DNA of 64,000 nt from Dehalococcoides mccartyi (GCF_001889305.1 NZ_CP013074.1:372001-436000), one strand, 5' to 3'; shown: positions 45,539 through 54,843, counted from the stretch's first letter. The notes: generated from the sequence alone by a model not told the origin. Numbers and translations: made by a program.

Positions 45539-46270
45539 ATGCGTTATGCGGTTATAGCGGACATACATGCAAATCTGGAGGCTTTAAATGCCGTTCTGGA
45601 AGATGCATATAAACGGGAAGCTGCCGAAATCTGGTGTTTGGGAGATATTGTAAATTACGGTCCTGACCCCATGGCCTGTTTGGAAATACTGAGAAATCGC
45701 AAGCATATGGCAGTAGCCGGCAACCATGACTTGGCAGTAGCCGGCAAAATAAACCATTCGTTATTTGAATTGGAAGCCGCCCGTTGTCTCGTTTGGACTA
45801 GAAATCAGTTATCCTCGGATATGATTGATTATCTTGCCTGTTTACCGAAAGTGACCTCTGATGGTGATTTTACTTTGGTGCATGGCAGTCTAAAGCGTCC
45901 CGAATGGGATTATATCACTACTCCACAGATTGCAGCTGAGAATTTCAGCCTTATGAATACCCCGTATTGTCTGGTTGGGCATACCCATATGCCTTATGTA
46001 TTTACTCCCGGTCAAAATGGAATTTGCCGCGGTATTCCCCTGATGGCAGGCAGTATGCAACCACTTCGCCAGACAAGCCTGATAATAAACCCCGGCAGTG
46101 TTGGTCAACCGCGGGATGGCAACCCACAGGCCAGTTACGGTATTTACAATGACGAATCTCGCACTTTTTGCCTTTACAGGGTGCCTTATAACATTTCTGC
46201 TACCCAAAAAAAGATGCAAAAAGCTAAATTACCCCCGTTTTTATCAGCACGATTGAGCAAAGGGCGTTAA
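45539..46270 (+). CDS. Calcineurin-like metallophosphoesterase (YfcE/MJ0936 type)
   Basis: The 243-residue protein carries the dimetal phosphoesterase motifs in order: YAVIADIHANLEAL, WCLGDIVNYGPDP, VAGNHDLAV, TLVHGSL and LVGHTHMPY. Relatives hydrolyse phosphodiesters or small phosphorylated metabolites; the substrate is unknown. I chose ATG 45539, where family homology begins. An upstream reading frame would run back through the preceding terminator. It probably is not cotranscribed with the prenyl operon. Confidence 0.88.
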   Translation: MRYAVIADIHANLEALNAVLEDAYKREAAEIWCLGDIVNYGPDPMACLEILRNRKHMAVAGNHDLAVAGKINHSLFELEAARCLVWTRNQLSSDMIDYLACLPKVTSDGDFTLVHGSLKRPEWDYITTPQIAAENFSLMNTPYCLVGHTHMPYVFTPGQNGICRGIPLMAGSMQPLRQTSLIINPGSVGQPRDGNPQASYGIYNDESRTFCLYRVPYNISATQKKMQKAKLPPFLSARLSKGR

Positions 46271-46281
46271 ATCTTTATAAT
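46254..46281 (+). promoter_or_regulatory. rsmA-ispE promoter
   Basis: TTGAGC and TATAAT are 16 bases apart. The -10 ends eight bases before the rsmA ATG, which implies a leader of about two bases. Confidence 0.52.
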
Positions 46282-46289
46282 AGGGGTAC

Positions 46290-47165
46290 ATGGAAAAAGA
46301 TGTGCCTCTGTTAGCTGCCGGTGTACCTTCACTTATGGCTCAGGCCAAGGAGATGATGGAGGGTTATACCCTGAAAGCCCGCAAAGGGTTGGGGCAGCAT
46401 TTTTTAATAAGTCAGGGCGTGCTGAATAAAATCCTTCTGGCTGCAGATTTGAAACCGACGGATACGGTTATAGAAGTGGGGCCTGGGCTTGGGGTGCTTA
46501 CAGAAGAACTCCTTGAAAGAGCCGGGCAGGTTATAGCTGTAGAGCTGGATGACAAACTGGTAAACGCTTTGACCGAAAAATTCAAGGCATATCCCAATTT
46601 CAAGATTATCCATTCAGATATACTAAAAATCAGCCCTGAGGAAATACTGGGACAAAATATTCCTTACAAGCTGGTAGCCAATCTCCCTTATTACATAACC
46701 TCGGCTGTACTCCGCCAGTTTCTGGAAGCAGAAATAAAGCCTGAACTGATGGTGGTCATGGTGCAGAAAGAAGTGGCCAAAAACATGGTCGCCAAAACAG
46801 GAGACATGGGTCTTCTAACCCTGAGTGTGCGGTTTTACGGCAACCCTGCGTTGGTGGCTACTGTTCCGGCTGGGGCTTTTTACCCCCCGCCGGAGGTGGA
46901 TTCGGCTATTGTAAAGGTGGTTATTCCGCAAACAACAATTATGGACGGGGTGTCTGCGGTTGATTTTTTTAAACTGGCCCGAGCCGGTTTCGGCACCCGC
47001 CGCAAAACACTTCTTAATGCACTTGCCCAAGGGCTGGGCATATCCAAACAGGATATACTGTTACTACTGGAAAGGTCAGGCATAGACTCTGCCCGCCGGG
47101 CAGAGACCTTAAGCATGGAGGAATGGAAAGGGTTATGCCTGGAATATACGGTGAATCCATGCTGA
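46290..47165 (+). CDS. rsmA: 16S rRNA dimethyladenosine transferase
   Basis: RsmA (KsgA) dimethylates A1518 and A1519 of 16S rRNA late in 30S assembly. The 291 residues have ARKGLGQHFLISQGVL, SAM motif I VIEVGPGLGVLTEELLE, and the catalytic LVANLPYYITSAVL; the C-terminal domain has FYPPPEVDSAIVKV and GFGTRRKTLLNAL. It has a 27-residue N-terminal lead before the core. It overlaps ispE by seven bases. Confidence 0.96.
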   Translation: MEKDVPLLAAGVPSLMAQAKEMMEGYTLKARKGLGQHFLISQGVLNKILLAADLKPTDTVIEVGPGLGVLTEELLERAGQVIAVELDDKLVNALTEKFKAYPNFKIIHSDILKISPEEILGQNIPYKLVANLPYYITSAVLRQFLEAEIKPELMVVMVQKEVAKNMVAKTGDMGLLTLSVRFYGNPALVATVPAGAFYPPPEVDSAIVKVVIPQTTIMDGVSAVDFFKLARAGFGTRRKTLLNALAQGLGISKQDILLLLERSGIDSARRAETLSMEEWKGLCLEYTVNPC

Positions 47166-48013
47166 CACTGCTGGCTCCTGCCAAAGTCAACCTTAGTCTG
47201 GAAGTACTCTACCGCAGAAATGACGGTTACCATGAGTTGCGAAGCATTGTTCAGTCTCTGAGTTTGTGTGACCGCCTGTCTTTCAGCCCCGCTAAAATGG
47301 TACAGATAAGCTCAGACAGCCCGGACTGGCAGCCCGAACATAGCCTAGTTTCGAAAGCAGTGACATTGTTTAGTGAAAGATGCGGGCAAAGCAGCGGGGT
47401 GAACCTCAAAATAGCCAAACGCATTCCTCTGGTTTCCGGACTGGGTGGAGACAGCTCTTGTGCGGCGGCTGTTTTGAAAGGGCTTAACAAGGTCTGGGGA
47501 TGCGGTTATCCCTGCTGGCGGCTGATGGAAATAGGTGCAGAACTTGGTTCTGATGTCCCCTTTTTCATAATGGGTGGTACGGCTATGATGGAAGGACGGG
47601 GAGAAACGGTAACTCCTCTGCCTACCCTTAATCAGATGTGGGCGGTTTTGCTGGTTCCGCCAATTTCAATGCCGCCGGATAAGACTGCCGTTCTCTATCG
47701 CAATCTGCACCCGGACAGCTTTACCAGTGGTGAAATAGGTGATAAACTGCTGGAAGATATTTGTCATGGCAAGCTTAGCCCCAGCCTTTGTTTCAACGTT
47801 TTTGAGAAAGTAGCTTTTACCCTTTTCCCCGAACTGGTTAAATACCGCTGGCAGTTTTTGGAAGCAGGGGCATACCAGATATCTTTGGCCGGAGCAGGCC
47901 CGACCCTGTTTACCCTGCTTAAAGATAGAAATACGGCTGAAAAAATATACCATAACCTGTGCCAAAAAGGGCATCAGGCCTACTTGGTATCGACCTTGGG
48001 GCCGCTGGATTGA
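47159..48013 (+). CDS. ispE: 4-diphosphocytidyl-2-C-methyl-D-erythritol kinase
   Basis: IspE is the fourth MEP pathway enzyme, a GHMP kinase. The 284 residues include LLAPAKVNLSLEVLYRRNDGYHEL at the start (split by a variable position), the ATP loop RIPLVSGLGGDSSCAAAVL and the C-terminal SLAGAGPTLF. I start at ATG 47159, which overlaps the rsmA stop and places APAKVN close to the N-terminus as in the family; ATG 47135 is possible. rsmA-ispE pairing is common in bacteria. Confidence 0.94.
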   Translation: MLTLLAPAKVNLSLEVLYRRNDGYHELRSIVQSLSLCDRLSFSPAKMVQISSDSPDWQPEHSLVSKAVTLFSERCGQSSGVNLKIAKRIPLVSGLGGDSSCAAAVLKGLNKVWGCGYPCWRLMEIGAELGSDVPFFIMGGTAMMEGRGETVTPLPTLNQMWAVLLVPPISMPPDKTAVLYRNLHPDSFTSGEIGDKLLEDICHGKLSPSLCFNVFEKVAFTLFPELVKYRWQFLEAGAYQISLAGAGPTLFTLLKDRNTAEKIYHNLCQKGHQAYLVSTLGPLD

Positions 48014-48067
48014 TAAATCCCTTGGGGGTATCATATAGGGGTAACGCAAATATCAGGGAGGTGTTTA

Positions 48068-48565
48068 ATGTCCAGTTCCGAAAATTTGAAAGCCGCTTTT
48101 GCTGGTGAGAGCCAGGCAAACAGAAAATACCTGTTTTTTGCCGATAAGGCTGAAAAAGAGGGTTTTGTCCATGTGGCACGTTTATTCAGGGCTGCGGCCG
48201 AGGCTGAAACCGTGCACGCCCGAAACCATCTTAATGTTTTAAAAGGGGTAGGTGCTACAGCTGCCAATCTGGAAGCGGCAGTTGAAGGAGAAAGTTACGA
48301 ATTTAACAGTATGTATCCTGCTTTCATAAAAGAAGCCGAAGCCGAAGGAAATTCCTCAGCTTTGCTCAGCTTTAATCACGCCAACAAGGTAGAAAAAATC
48401 CACCATGGTTTGTTTGAGGCAGCCCTGAAAGAAGTAAAATCCGGCATCAAAGCTCCTGACCAGGTTTATTATGTGTGCCAGGTTTGCGGTAATACCGTAC
48501 TGGGTACGGCTCCTGACCGCTGTCCTATATGTGGTGCTCCTGCCTCTAGCTTTAGGGCTGTCTAG
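48068..48565 (+). CDS. Rubrerythrin
   Basis: This non-haem iron protein reduces hydrogen peroxide in anaerobes. Its 165 residues carry the diiron helices (AFAGESQANRKYLFFADKAE; EAETVHARNHL; EGESYEFNSMYPAFIKEAE; FNHANKVEKIHHGLFE). A rubredoxin-like Cys4 site at the C-terminus has YVCQVCGNTV and DRCPICGAP. The iron-ligand Glu and His positions are intact. A strong GGGAGGTG site precedes the ATG. It fits a strictly anaerobic host with an oxidative-stress defence. Confidence 0.95.
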   Translation: MSSSENLKAAFAGESQANRKYLFFADKAEKEGFVHVARLFRAAAEAETVHARNHLNVLKGVGATAANLEAAVEGESYEFNSMYPAFIKEAEAEGNSSALLSFNHANKVEKIHHGLFEAALKEVKSGIKAPDQVYYVCQVCGNTVLGTAPDRCPICGAPASSFRAV

Positions 48566-48584
48566 CCGAATTGTTCCATAAAAC

Positions 48585-48616
48585 AGAGGGGGAAGTAATA
48601 TTACTTCCCCCCTTTT
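48585..48616. terminator. Bidirectional terminator after rubrerythrin
   Basis: AGAGGGGGAAGTAAT pairs with ATTACTTCCCCCCTTTT in a near-perfect palindrome with a T-rich end. Confidence 0.88.
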
Positions 48617-48641
48617 AATTTTTAATATCATTCTGCCGAGT

Positions 48642-48908
48642 CTAAGTAAGAAAAATGTCTTCCGGTTTGGCTGCAAACTCTTTCCCGCAGGTGGTGCAGC
48701 AGAAAAGCACTCTTTCTACTACGTTATCCTTGCGGTCAATACGGGATAAGGTTCCGTCTCCGCCATCCTTAGGGCAGGTAGCACAAAGTATATATCTAAA
48801 ACCAGTTTCAGGGTCACGGGTGGAAACCATGCCTTGTGACAGGAGTTTATTGGTTAGCGCCAGGTCTTTTTTTATTTGCAATGTCAGCTCCGTTTTTTTA
48901 TTTATCAA
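48642..48908 (-). CDS. Small zinc-ribbon-like protein
   Basis: The 88-residue protein has a helical N-terminal half (LTLQIKKDLALTNKLLSQG). The C-terminal ribbon has two Cys pairs, LCATCPKDGGDG and FCCTTCGKEF. I know no named family. It is transcribed toward the rubrerythrin terminator, separately from the channel gene 57 bases upstream. Zinc binding is inferred from the Cys spacing. Confidence 0.62.
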   Translation of the reverse strand: MINKKTELTLQIKKDLALTNKLLSQGMVSTRDPETGFRYILCATCPKDGGDGTLSRIDRKDNVVERVLFCCTTCGKEFAAKPEDIFLT

Positions 48909-48965
48909 ACCAGTATATACCCATAACGCCTGTGAAGATATTATTTTAAAGATTAGTTTTAAGGT

Positions 48966-49775
48966 TCAGTATTTTGGCATATTCTGACCGCATACGGGAC
49001 AGGCATGTTCATGTGTTTCCTTTTTCTTGCGGAATTCTTCCAGCAGTCCGGCAGACAAAATGGCGGTTGGTAAAGCAAAAGTAGCCAGTCCGAGTATGGA
49101 TATAATACTGGCTAGAAATTTTCCCAATGAGGTAATGGGGTAAATATCGCCGTAACCCACGGTAGTCATGGTCATAACAGACCACCACATAGCATCGGGT
49201 ATATTTTTGAAAACATCCGGCTGGGCGGGGTTTTCCACAAAGTACATAAGGCTGGAAGTGACGATAATGAGCAGCAGGATAATGGCAAAAGATATTATCA
49301 GGGCTTCTTTGCGTTCGCGGAGTACGTTTAGAATCATGCGTGAAGTTTCGTTAAAGCGTTTTAAGTGCCCCAAACGGAATAACCTTAAAAGCCGCAGGGA
49401 TCTCAGGAAACGCAAATCTATGTGTATAAGGAATGGCAGGTAGAAGGGCAGTATAGAGAGCAAATCCATCAGTGCCAGAGGAGAAACCGCAAAGCGTATC
49501 CGTCCGCTAAAAGAGTGGGAATATTTAGGCTCGACAGTACAGCTCCACACCCGCAAAATATATTCCAGGCTGAATACCGCTACTGAAAATATCTCAAAGC
49601 TGTGAAGAAGGGTATGATAATCCCGTGCAATACTGTCTACCGAACCAAGTATGACTGCCAGTACGTTTAAACAGATAAGGCTGATAATAAACCAGCTGAC
49701 AAACTTGCGTGACGGGCTGTCAAAACCAAAAGTCAGCAGGTCATGAACACTTTTCATAGGATTATGTTTGGTCAT
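48966..49775 (-). CDS. Voltage-gated-type potassium channel with C-terminal Cys pair
   Basis: The 269-residue protein has six membrane helices. S4 is rich in Arg every third residue (DLRFLRSLRLLRLFRLGHLKR, split by repeats), and the pore loop holds the K+ selectivity filter TMTTVGYGDIYP. After S6 comes a short cytoplasmic tail ending HACPVCGQNMPKY, an unusual Cys pair. It resembles KvAP/Kch-like bacterial channels. The start overlaps the end of the CCA-adding gene by 14 bases, with GGAGAC upstream of ATG 49775. Confidence 0.92.
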   Translation of the reverse strand: MTKHNPMKSVHDLLTFGFDSPSRKFVSWFIISLICLNVLAVILGSVDSIARDYHTLLHSFEIFSVAVFSLEYILRVWSCTVEPKYSHSFSGRIRFAVSPLALMDLLSILPFYLPFLIHIDLRFLRSLRLLRLFRLGHLKRFNETSRMILNVLRERKEALIISFAIILLLIIVTSSLMYFVENPAQPDVFKNIPDAMWWSVMTMTTVGYGDIYPITSLGKFLASIISILGLATFALPTAILSAGLLEEFRKKKETHEHACPVCGQNMPKY

Positions 49776-51018
49776 CGGCCAGTCTCCGTTTTACATAATC
49801 TATTTCATCTATCCGGCTGGAAACCTTGCCGTCCAGTTTGAGATTCAGCAGTTCGGCAAGTATAGTTTTAATATTAGGGCCGGGTGCAAATCCCAGTGCA
49901 ATTAGATCAGCCCCTTTTAAATACGGTTTTACGGCGGACAGTCTTTCGTGGAAAAGCAACAGGTTTTTTCTGACCAGCGGGTTGTCTGCAGAAACATAAA
50001 ATGCCTGCAATGCTTCTTTCGTACACTTTGCCAGCAGACTGTACAGACGGCTGGGGCTAAGTGCGGACATATCCAGTTCCTCCCGATGTTCTGCCAGATA
50101 CTGGCAATCCTTCAGGCAGGCGGATAGGTGTTTGCCAAGATGCAGGCGGGTTATCAAGGAGTCTGCCTGGGGGCTGTCCATGCGTGCAGTGAGCAGGCAA
50201 AGGTATATTTCAGGAGACACGTTTTCTCCATATATTTCTCTGACCTCGGTGAATTTGTCTGCCAGCCATTTGTCAGCCTTTGCAAACGGCAGGCTGTTTC
50301 TCAAAACACCCGTTTCTTCTGCCTTAAGCAGTATATTTTCCGGTTTGGCTTCCTTAAAAACACATTCAATCTCGTACCATAATCTGTCAGCACCTATCAG
50401 AGGTATCAGGTGTGCATCACGCAGAAGCAGGGGCAAGGTATCACCTGAAATACTAAAACCAAGGCGCTCCGAATAACGCAAAGCTCTCCAGATGCGGCTG
50501 GGGTCATCTTGGAAGCTCTTCGGGTGGAGTACGCTAAGTTTGCCCTGTTTCAGGTCTGTAAGCCCGTTGTAGGGGTCTGCAAGGTGGCCGAAATCTTGAG
50601 GGCTCAGGCTTATGGCCATAGCATTTATTTTAAAGTCGCGGCGAAATAAATCTGCCCTAATATCGCCTTCAAGCACTTCGGGCAGTTTACCCGGTACAGG
50701 GTAAATTTCGCTTCGGGCGGATGTAATATCCAGCTTGAATCCGTTTATATCTGCCGAAAGGTTATTAAAGCGGTGGTGCAGGGTGACTTTGTATGGAGTT
50801 TTCTCAAAAAGTTTTTGCCCGAACAAGATAGCGTTTGCGGTCAGAACCAGATCTGCATCTTTCGGGGTTTTGTCCAGCAGAAAGTCCCTTACCATACCTC
50901 CCGCCAGGTAAAGGTACAGGTTTTGACTGGCTGCCCGTTCAGCCGCATGCAGAATGAGCCGGTTTATTTCCGGCGGCAAGCGGTTTTTTAAAAAACTTCT
51001 TAGCTTTTCCGCATTCAT
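49762..51018 (-). CDS. cca: tRNA nucleotidyltransferase (CCA-adding) / poly(A) polymerase family
   Basis: This class II nucleotidyltransferase adds or repairs the tRNA 3' CCA. The 418 residues include the YLAGGMVRDFLLDKTPKDADL head with the catalytic DxD, the RRDFKINAMA region, DPYNGLTDLKQGKL and the DDPSRIWRALRYSERLGF motif. The C-terminal half is helical. Poly(A) polymerase activity cannot be ruled out from sequence. Both tRNAs in this window already encode CCA, so repair is a plausible main role. An extended -10 lies nine bases before the ATG. Confidence 0.9.
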   Translation of the reverse strand: MNAEKLRSFLKNRLPPEINRLILHAAERAASQNLYLYLAGGMVRDFLLDKTPKDADLVLTANAILFGQKLFEKTPYKVTLHHRFNNLSADINGFKLDITSARSEIYPVPGKLPEVLEGDIRADLFRRDFKINAMAISLSPQDFGHLADPYNGLTDLKQGKLSVLHPKSFQDDPSRIWRALRYSERLGFSISGDTLPLLLRDAHLIPLIGADRLWYEIECVFKEAKPENILLKAEETGVLRNSLPFAKADKWLADKFTEVREIYGENVSPEIYLCLLTARMDSPQADSLITRLHLGKHLSACLKDCQYLAEHREELDMSALSPSRLYSLLAKCTKEALQAFYVSADNPLVRKNLLLFHERLSAVKPYLKGADLIALGFAPGPNIKTILAELLNLKLDGKVSSRIDEIDYVKRRLADDQT

Positions 51019-51027
51019 TTAAAGCCA

Positions 51028-51033
51028 ATTATA
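51028..51033 (-). promoter_or_regulatory. Extended -10 for the CCA-adding gene
   Basis: TGCTATAAT on the minus strand ends nine bases before the ATG at 51018, predicting a leader of about three bases. Confidence 0.5.
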
Positions 51034-51056
51034 GCACAGCTTTCTGTCTTATTTTA

Positions 51057-51085
51057 TTGCCGAGATGGGCAGTTACTGGTATCAT
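51057..51085 (+). promoter_or_regulatory. Promoter of the ABC-2 exporter genes
   Basis: TTGCCG and TATCAT are 17 bases apart, ending 13 bases before ATG 51099. No Shine-Dalgarno site lies in the short leader. Confidence 0.45.
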
Positions 51086-51098
51086 TTTAAGTAATTTT

Positions 51099-52016
51099 AT
51101 GAATACTCATGCTATAAAGGTTTCTAATCTAGTCAAAAGGTACAAAGACTGCACCGCTCTGGACGGACTGAGTCTGGAAATAAAGCAGGGTGAGTGTTTT
51201 GGGCTTTTAGGACCAAATGGAGCTGGCAAAACCACTCTGGTGCGTATACTGACTTCACTTGCTCCATCAGATTCGGGCACAGTGGAGGTAATGGGGCTTG
51301 ACCTGGCAGACCACCTAAGGCAGATAAAGGCTATGTTTGGGGTGATACCCCAGCTGGACAATCTGGATTCTGAACTTTCGGTAACCGAAAATCTGGTTAC
51401 TTTTGCCCGTTTTTTTGACATAAAACCGGCTGATGCCCGTCGAAGAGCCTCTGAGATACTGCATCTTTTTAAATTGGAACAAAAGGCTAATTCCGAGGTG
51501 AAGGCCCTTTCGGGTGGTATGCGGCGGCGTTTGCTGCTGGCCAGAGGGCTTATGAATAACCCCAGCATTATTATCCTGGATGAACCTTCAGTTGGCCTTG
51601 ACCCCCAGTCCAAGTATCTTGTCTGGCAGAAACTGAAGGAATTTAAAGCCTGCGGCATAACTCAGTTACTTACCACCCAGAATATGGACGAAGCGGCAGT
51701 GCTGTGTGACCGGATAGCCATAATGCATCAGGGCAAAGTGCTGGATATGGACACTCCCAAAGGGCTGGTGGACAGGCATGTAGGCCAGTGCCTTATAGAG
51801 ATAGAGGTGCGTCAGGGCGAGCACGAAGCGATAACAGCTGAGTGTATGCGGCGCGGGCTGGATTTTGAAGATTCCGGACTGATTATACAGGTATTCCGCT
51901 GTGGCAAAGATAACTTGCTTGACGAACTTAAGGCATTTGGCTGGAATGTGTGGCAGCGGATAGGCACTCTGGAAGATGTATTTTTACGTCTGACCGGAAA
52001 GGGGCTGGTGGAATGA
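51099..52016 (+). CDS. ABC-2 type exporter ATP-binding protein
   Basis: This cytoplasmic ATPase powers the permease encoded next. The 305 residues contain Walker A GLLGPNGAGKTTLVRIL, the signature LSGGMRRRLLLARG, Walker B IIILDEPSVGLDPQ and the switch His region replaced by TTQNMDEA. DrrA/NodI-like relatives export drugs or lipids, but the substrate is unknown. I start at ATG 51099; a longer frame from 51057 runs through the promoter. It overlaps the permease gene by four bases (ATGA). Confidence 0.93.
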   Translation: MNTHAIKVSNLVKRYKDCTALDGLSLEIKQGECFGLLGPNGAGKTTLVRILTSLAPSDSGTVEVMGLDLADHLRQIKAMFGVIPQLDNLDSELSVTENLVTFARFFDIKPADARRRASEILHLFKLEQKANSEVKALSGGMRRRLLLARGLMNNPSIIILDEPSVGLDPQSKYLVWQKLKEFKACGITQLLTTQNMDEAAVLCDRIAIMHQGKVLDMDTPKGLVDRHVGQCLIEIEVRQGEHEAITAECMRRGLDFEDSGLIIQVFRCGKDNLLDELKAFGWNVWQRIGTLEDVFLRLTGKGLVE

Positions 52017-52780
52017 ACTGGCCTACTTACCGTGCTTTTTATATGTGGCTTCGGAACTACAACGTCTTTATCCGTTTGTTCTGGTCTATTGCGCCGGGGT
52101 TTGTTATTGAACCGGTAGTGCTTCTGGTAGCACTTGGTTTCGGCTTCGGGTCATTTATAGGGGATATAAACGGCCAGCCTTATATGGAATTTATCATACC
52201 GGGTGTTATTGCCAGCTATGCCATGACCAGCGCTACCTTTGAGTGTACCTATAACGTCTTTTTCCGCATGGACTTCCGAAAAACCTATGACTCCATACTG
52301 GCTACCCCTATGAATATAAGTGACGTGGTAACCGGGGAAGTTTTGTGGGGAGCTACCCGCTCCATCATAACAGCTTGCATTATCCTGCTGGTGGCGGCCC
52401 TGTTTGGTGTTATCCATTCGCCGCTGGCTCTGCTGGCACCTGTTTTTGCGGTGCTGGAAGGCATCATGTTTGCCAGTATGGGTGTTTTCTTTGCTTCTAT
52501 AGTCCCCTCTGTTTACAGTTTTAATTATTATTTTACCCTGTTTATCGGCCCGATGACTTTTTTCAGCGGGGCTTTTTTCCCGGTCTCCAGCTTTCCGGAG
52601 ACGGTTCAGGTTATTTCAAATATTGTGCCTCTTACCCCGGCGGTCAGCCTTATACGGGGGGCGGTCAGTGGTGACTTTGCGGGGGTAAATGTGGTAATCT
52701 CGTTGCTGGCGGTTATCGGGGTGTCAGCCGCCTTTTATATAGCTACCCTGTTCAGCATGAAACGCCGGGTTATGGAATAA
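52013..52780 (+). CDS. ABC-2 type exporter permease
   Basis: The 255-residue integral membrane protein has six hydrophobic helices and the ABC-2 hallmarks: PGFVIEPVVLLVALGFGFG, FIIPGVIASYAMTSATFE and FFSGAFFPVSSFPETVQ near the C-terminus. It resembles NodJ/DrrB permeases. The start at 52013 overlaps the ATPase stop, so the two subunits are made together. The substrate cannot be inferred. Confidence 0.92.
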   Translation: MNWPTYRAFYMWLRNYNVFIRLFWSIAPGFVIEPVVLLVALGFGFGSFIGDINGQPYMEFIIPGVIASYAMTSATFECTYNVFFRMDFRKTYDSILATPMNISDVVTGEVLWGATRSIITACIILLVAALFGVIHSPLALLAPVFAVLEGIMFASMGVFFASIVPSVYSFNYYFTLFIGPMTFFSGAFFPVSSFPETVQVISNIVPLTPAVSLIRGAVSGDFAGVNVVISLLAVIGVSAAFYIATLFSMKRRVME

Positions 52781-52828
52781 CCCTTTAAATAGTCTGGGGT
52801 TTTTGGATAATATACAAAGGAGCGGGAG

Positions 52829-53380
52829 ATGAAGGTAATTGCCCTGGTGGGCATGCCGGGGGCGGGTAAGACCGAAGCCTCGCGTATGTTCAGTAAAAAT
52901 GGTTTTATACGGATACGTTTCGGAGATATCACTGATGAGAAACTTCGGGAGCTGGTGCTGCCCCTGAACGAAGAGAACGAACGCAAGGTGCGGGAATCAC
53001 TCCGCAAGCAGTACGGCATGGAGGCTTATGCGGTGCTGAACCTTAGCCGTATTGATGAAAACCTGAAGAAAGACAACGTGGTGGTAGACGGGCTGTATTC
53101 GTGGGAGGAGTACAAGTTTCTAAAAAGCTACTATAAAGAACAGCTTGTTGTGGTCGCTATTTCTTCTGCCCCCGCTACCCGTTACTCCCGTTTGTGTGAA
53201 AGGGCAGACCGCCCGTTGAACTATGATAATGCCGTTTCCCGTGATTACTCCGAGATAGAAAATATAAACAAAGCCGGGCCGATTGTCATGGCGGATATTA
53301 CGCTTCTTAATGAACTGGATTTGAAAGATATGGAAAAACAGGTAAAGAAGCTTAGCCTGGAACTGCGGGCAGACGTATGA
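52829..53380 (+). CDS. P-loop nucleotide kinase-like protein (UPF0200/CoaE-like)
   Basis: The 183-residue protein has Walker [18 protein letters not shown] at the N-terminus and a kinase-type lid region ([23 protein letters not shown]), resembling archaeal UPF0200 proteins and dephospho-CoA kinases. It lacks a clear CoaE substrate motif, so the acceptor is unknown. It overlaps the dCMP deaminase gene by four bases, suggesting a nucleotide-pool link. The start has AAGGAGCGGGAG upstream. Confidence 0.75.
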   Translation: MKVIALVGMPGAGKTEASRMFSKNGFIRIRFGDITDEKLRELVLPLNEENERKVRESLRKQYGMEAYAVLNLSRIDENLKKDNVVVDGLYSWEEYKFLKSYYKEQLVVVAISSAPATRYSRLCERADRPLNYDNAVSRDYSEIENINKAGPIVMADITLLNELDLKDMEKQVKKLSLELRADV

Positions 53381-53850
53381 GCCGTCCGAATGCAGACGAA
53401 TACTTTCTTAAAATAGCGGCGGTGGTTGCCGAACGTTCTACCTGTGTCCGTCATCATGTCGGGGCGGTAGCTGTAAAGGATAAACATATTCTCTCTACTG
53501 GTTACAACGGTGCGCCGGCCGGTCTGACAGACTGTCTGGAACTGGGTTGCCTGCGTAATCAGAACGGCATACCATCTGGTACCCGGCATGAGATTTGCCG
53601 GGCAGTCCATGCCGAACAGAATGTTATTATTCAGGCGGCTTTGCACGGTACCAGTCTGGAAGGGGCAACTGTGTATGCCACCCATACTCCCTGTGTGCTG
53701 TGTGCTAAAATGCTGACTAATGCCCGTATCAAACGCTACGTCAGCTACGGCAAATACGCAGATGATTCATTTATAGATATGTTCAAACAGGCGGGGATAG
53801 AGGTAGTTATAAAAGACCGTCCCCCCGGTATAGTGGAATATCTGGACTAA
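53377..53850 (+). CDS. Deoxycytidylate deaminase
   Basis: This zinc enzyme converts dCMP to dUMP for thymidylate synthesis. The 157 residues have the metal/catalytic motif [16 protein letters not shown] and the Cys pair [23 protein letters not shown] and [11 protein letters not shown] are typical of ComEB/dCMP deaminases. A dCTP deaminase/dUTPase-like gene lies 1 kb downstream, a second source of dUMP. The start overlaps the preceding kinase-like gene. Confidence 0.93.
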   Translation: MSRPNADEYFLKIAAVVAERSTCVRHHVGAVAVKDKHILSTGYNGAPAGLTDCLELGCLRNQNGIPSGTRHEICRAVHAEQNVIIQAALHGTSLEGATVYATHTPCVLCAKMLTNARIKRYVSYGKYADDSFIDMFKQAGIEVVIKDRPPGIVEYLD

Positions 53851-53937
53851 AAAGTATAAAAAATGGTCAAAATTTCGGAATAGCCAAAACGGTATTGCAG
53901 TGTTACAATTAGTGCATACCAATGTGAGTTAAAGTAT

Positions 53938-54843
53938 TTGGTAGCGAAAGTAATAGTTAACCCGGTGGCGGGGGCAAAGTCCACCGAACAAAAATGGCCG
54001 CATATCAGCAGGCTTATGCGTGATATGGGTTTTTCTTATGATTTCCAGTATACCGAAAGCCAAGGGCATGCTATTGAGATTGCCCGTAATGCCGCTTTAA
54101 ATGGCTACCCCTATCTGGTAGCAGTGGGCGGTGACGGCACTATTAACGAAGTAGTTAACGGTATTCTTACCGCCAGCCATGACCAGAAAACCCTGATGGG
54201 AGTGGTGGATACCGGCACCGGCAATGATTTTGTACGTTCGCTGGGTCTTGATGGTAATTATCTGCATTCCTGCCAGCACTTGCTTAGCCCCAAGCACACT
54301 CTGGTTGATGCCGGTCTGGTAACATTTCAAAAAGAAGGCCATCAGGTCAGCCGCTTCTTTGTAAACGGGGCAGGGGTAGGGTTTGATGCCGAAGTGGCAG
54401 CCGCAACCGAACATATGCCCAAAGCTCTGGGCGGAACTATTCCTTTTGTAATGGCTCTGGCTAAGACTCTGCTTGGATACCGCAATAAGACTATAGATAT
54501 AGGGCTGGATAAGTATAACTATACCCGCCGTGTTTTAAGTGTGATTGTAGCCAACGGCAGTTATTTTGGCGGCGGTATGAAGATAGCCCCATCCGCCCTT
54601 ATTACCGACAGCCGTTTCGATGTTATCACTTTGGGTGACGTAAACAAACTGGAAATCCTGCAAACTTTCCCCAAAATCTACAAGGGTACTCATATAACAC
54701 ACCCCAAGGTAAAAACCGAACACGCCCGTTTTGTGAGTATTAGTTCTGAAGAGGGGCTTTATCTTCAAGCGGACGGGGAGCTTTTAGGTAAAACCCCGGC
54801 AACCTTTGAGGTCTTACCTCAAGCACTCACCATGGTTTTCTAA
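53938..54843 (+). CDS. Diacylglycerol/lipid kinase family protein (YegS/DgkB type)
   Basis: The 301-residue protein has the lipid kinase catalytic domain: VIVNPVAGAKSTEQ at the start, the loop LVAVGGDGTINEVVNG near residue 65, MGVVDTGTGNDFVRSLG, and NGAGVGFDAEVAAATEH. It likely phosphorylates diacylglycerol or a related lipid. The start is TTG 53938, since the only upstream ATG is followed by a stop; the ribosome site is weak. Confidence 0.88.
   Translation: MVAKVIVNPVAGAKSTEQKWPHISRLMRDMGFSYDFQYTESQGHAIEIARNAALNGYPYLVAVGGDGTINEVVNGILTASHDQKTLMGVVDTGTGNDFVRSLGLDGNYLHSCQHLLSPKHTLVDAGLVTFQKEGHQVSRFFVNGAGVGFDAEVAAATEHMPKALGGTIPFVMALAKTLLGYRNKTIDIGLDKYNYTRRVLSVIVANGSYFGGGMKIAPSALITDSRFDVITLGDVNKLEILQTFPKIYKGTHITHPKVKTEHARFVSISSEEGLYLQADGELLGKTPATFEVLPQALTMVF

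Noticed and set aside
53424-53433. GAACGTTC palindrome in the dCMP deaminase gene as a LexA box
   Set aside because: The four-base spacer between the half sites is missing and it lies inside a coding region.
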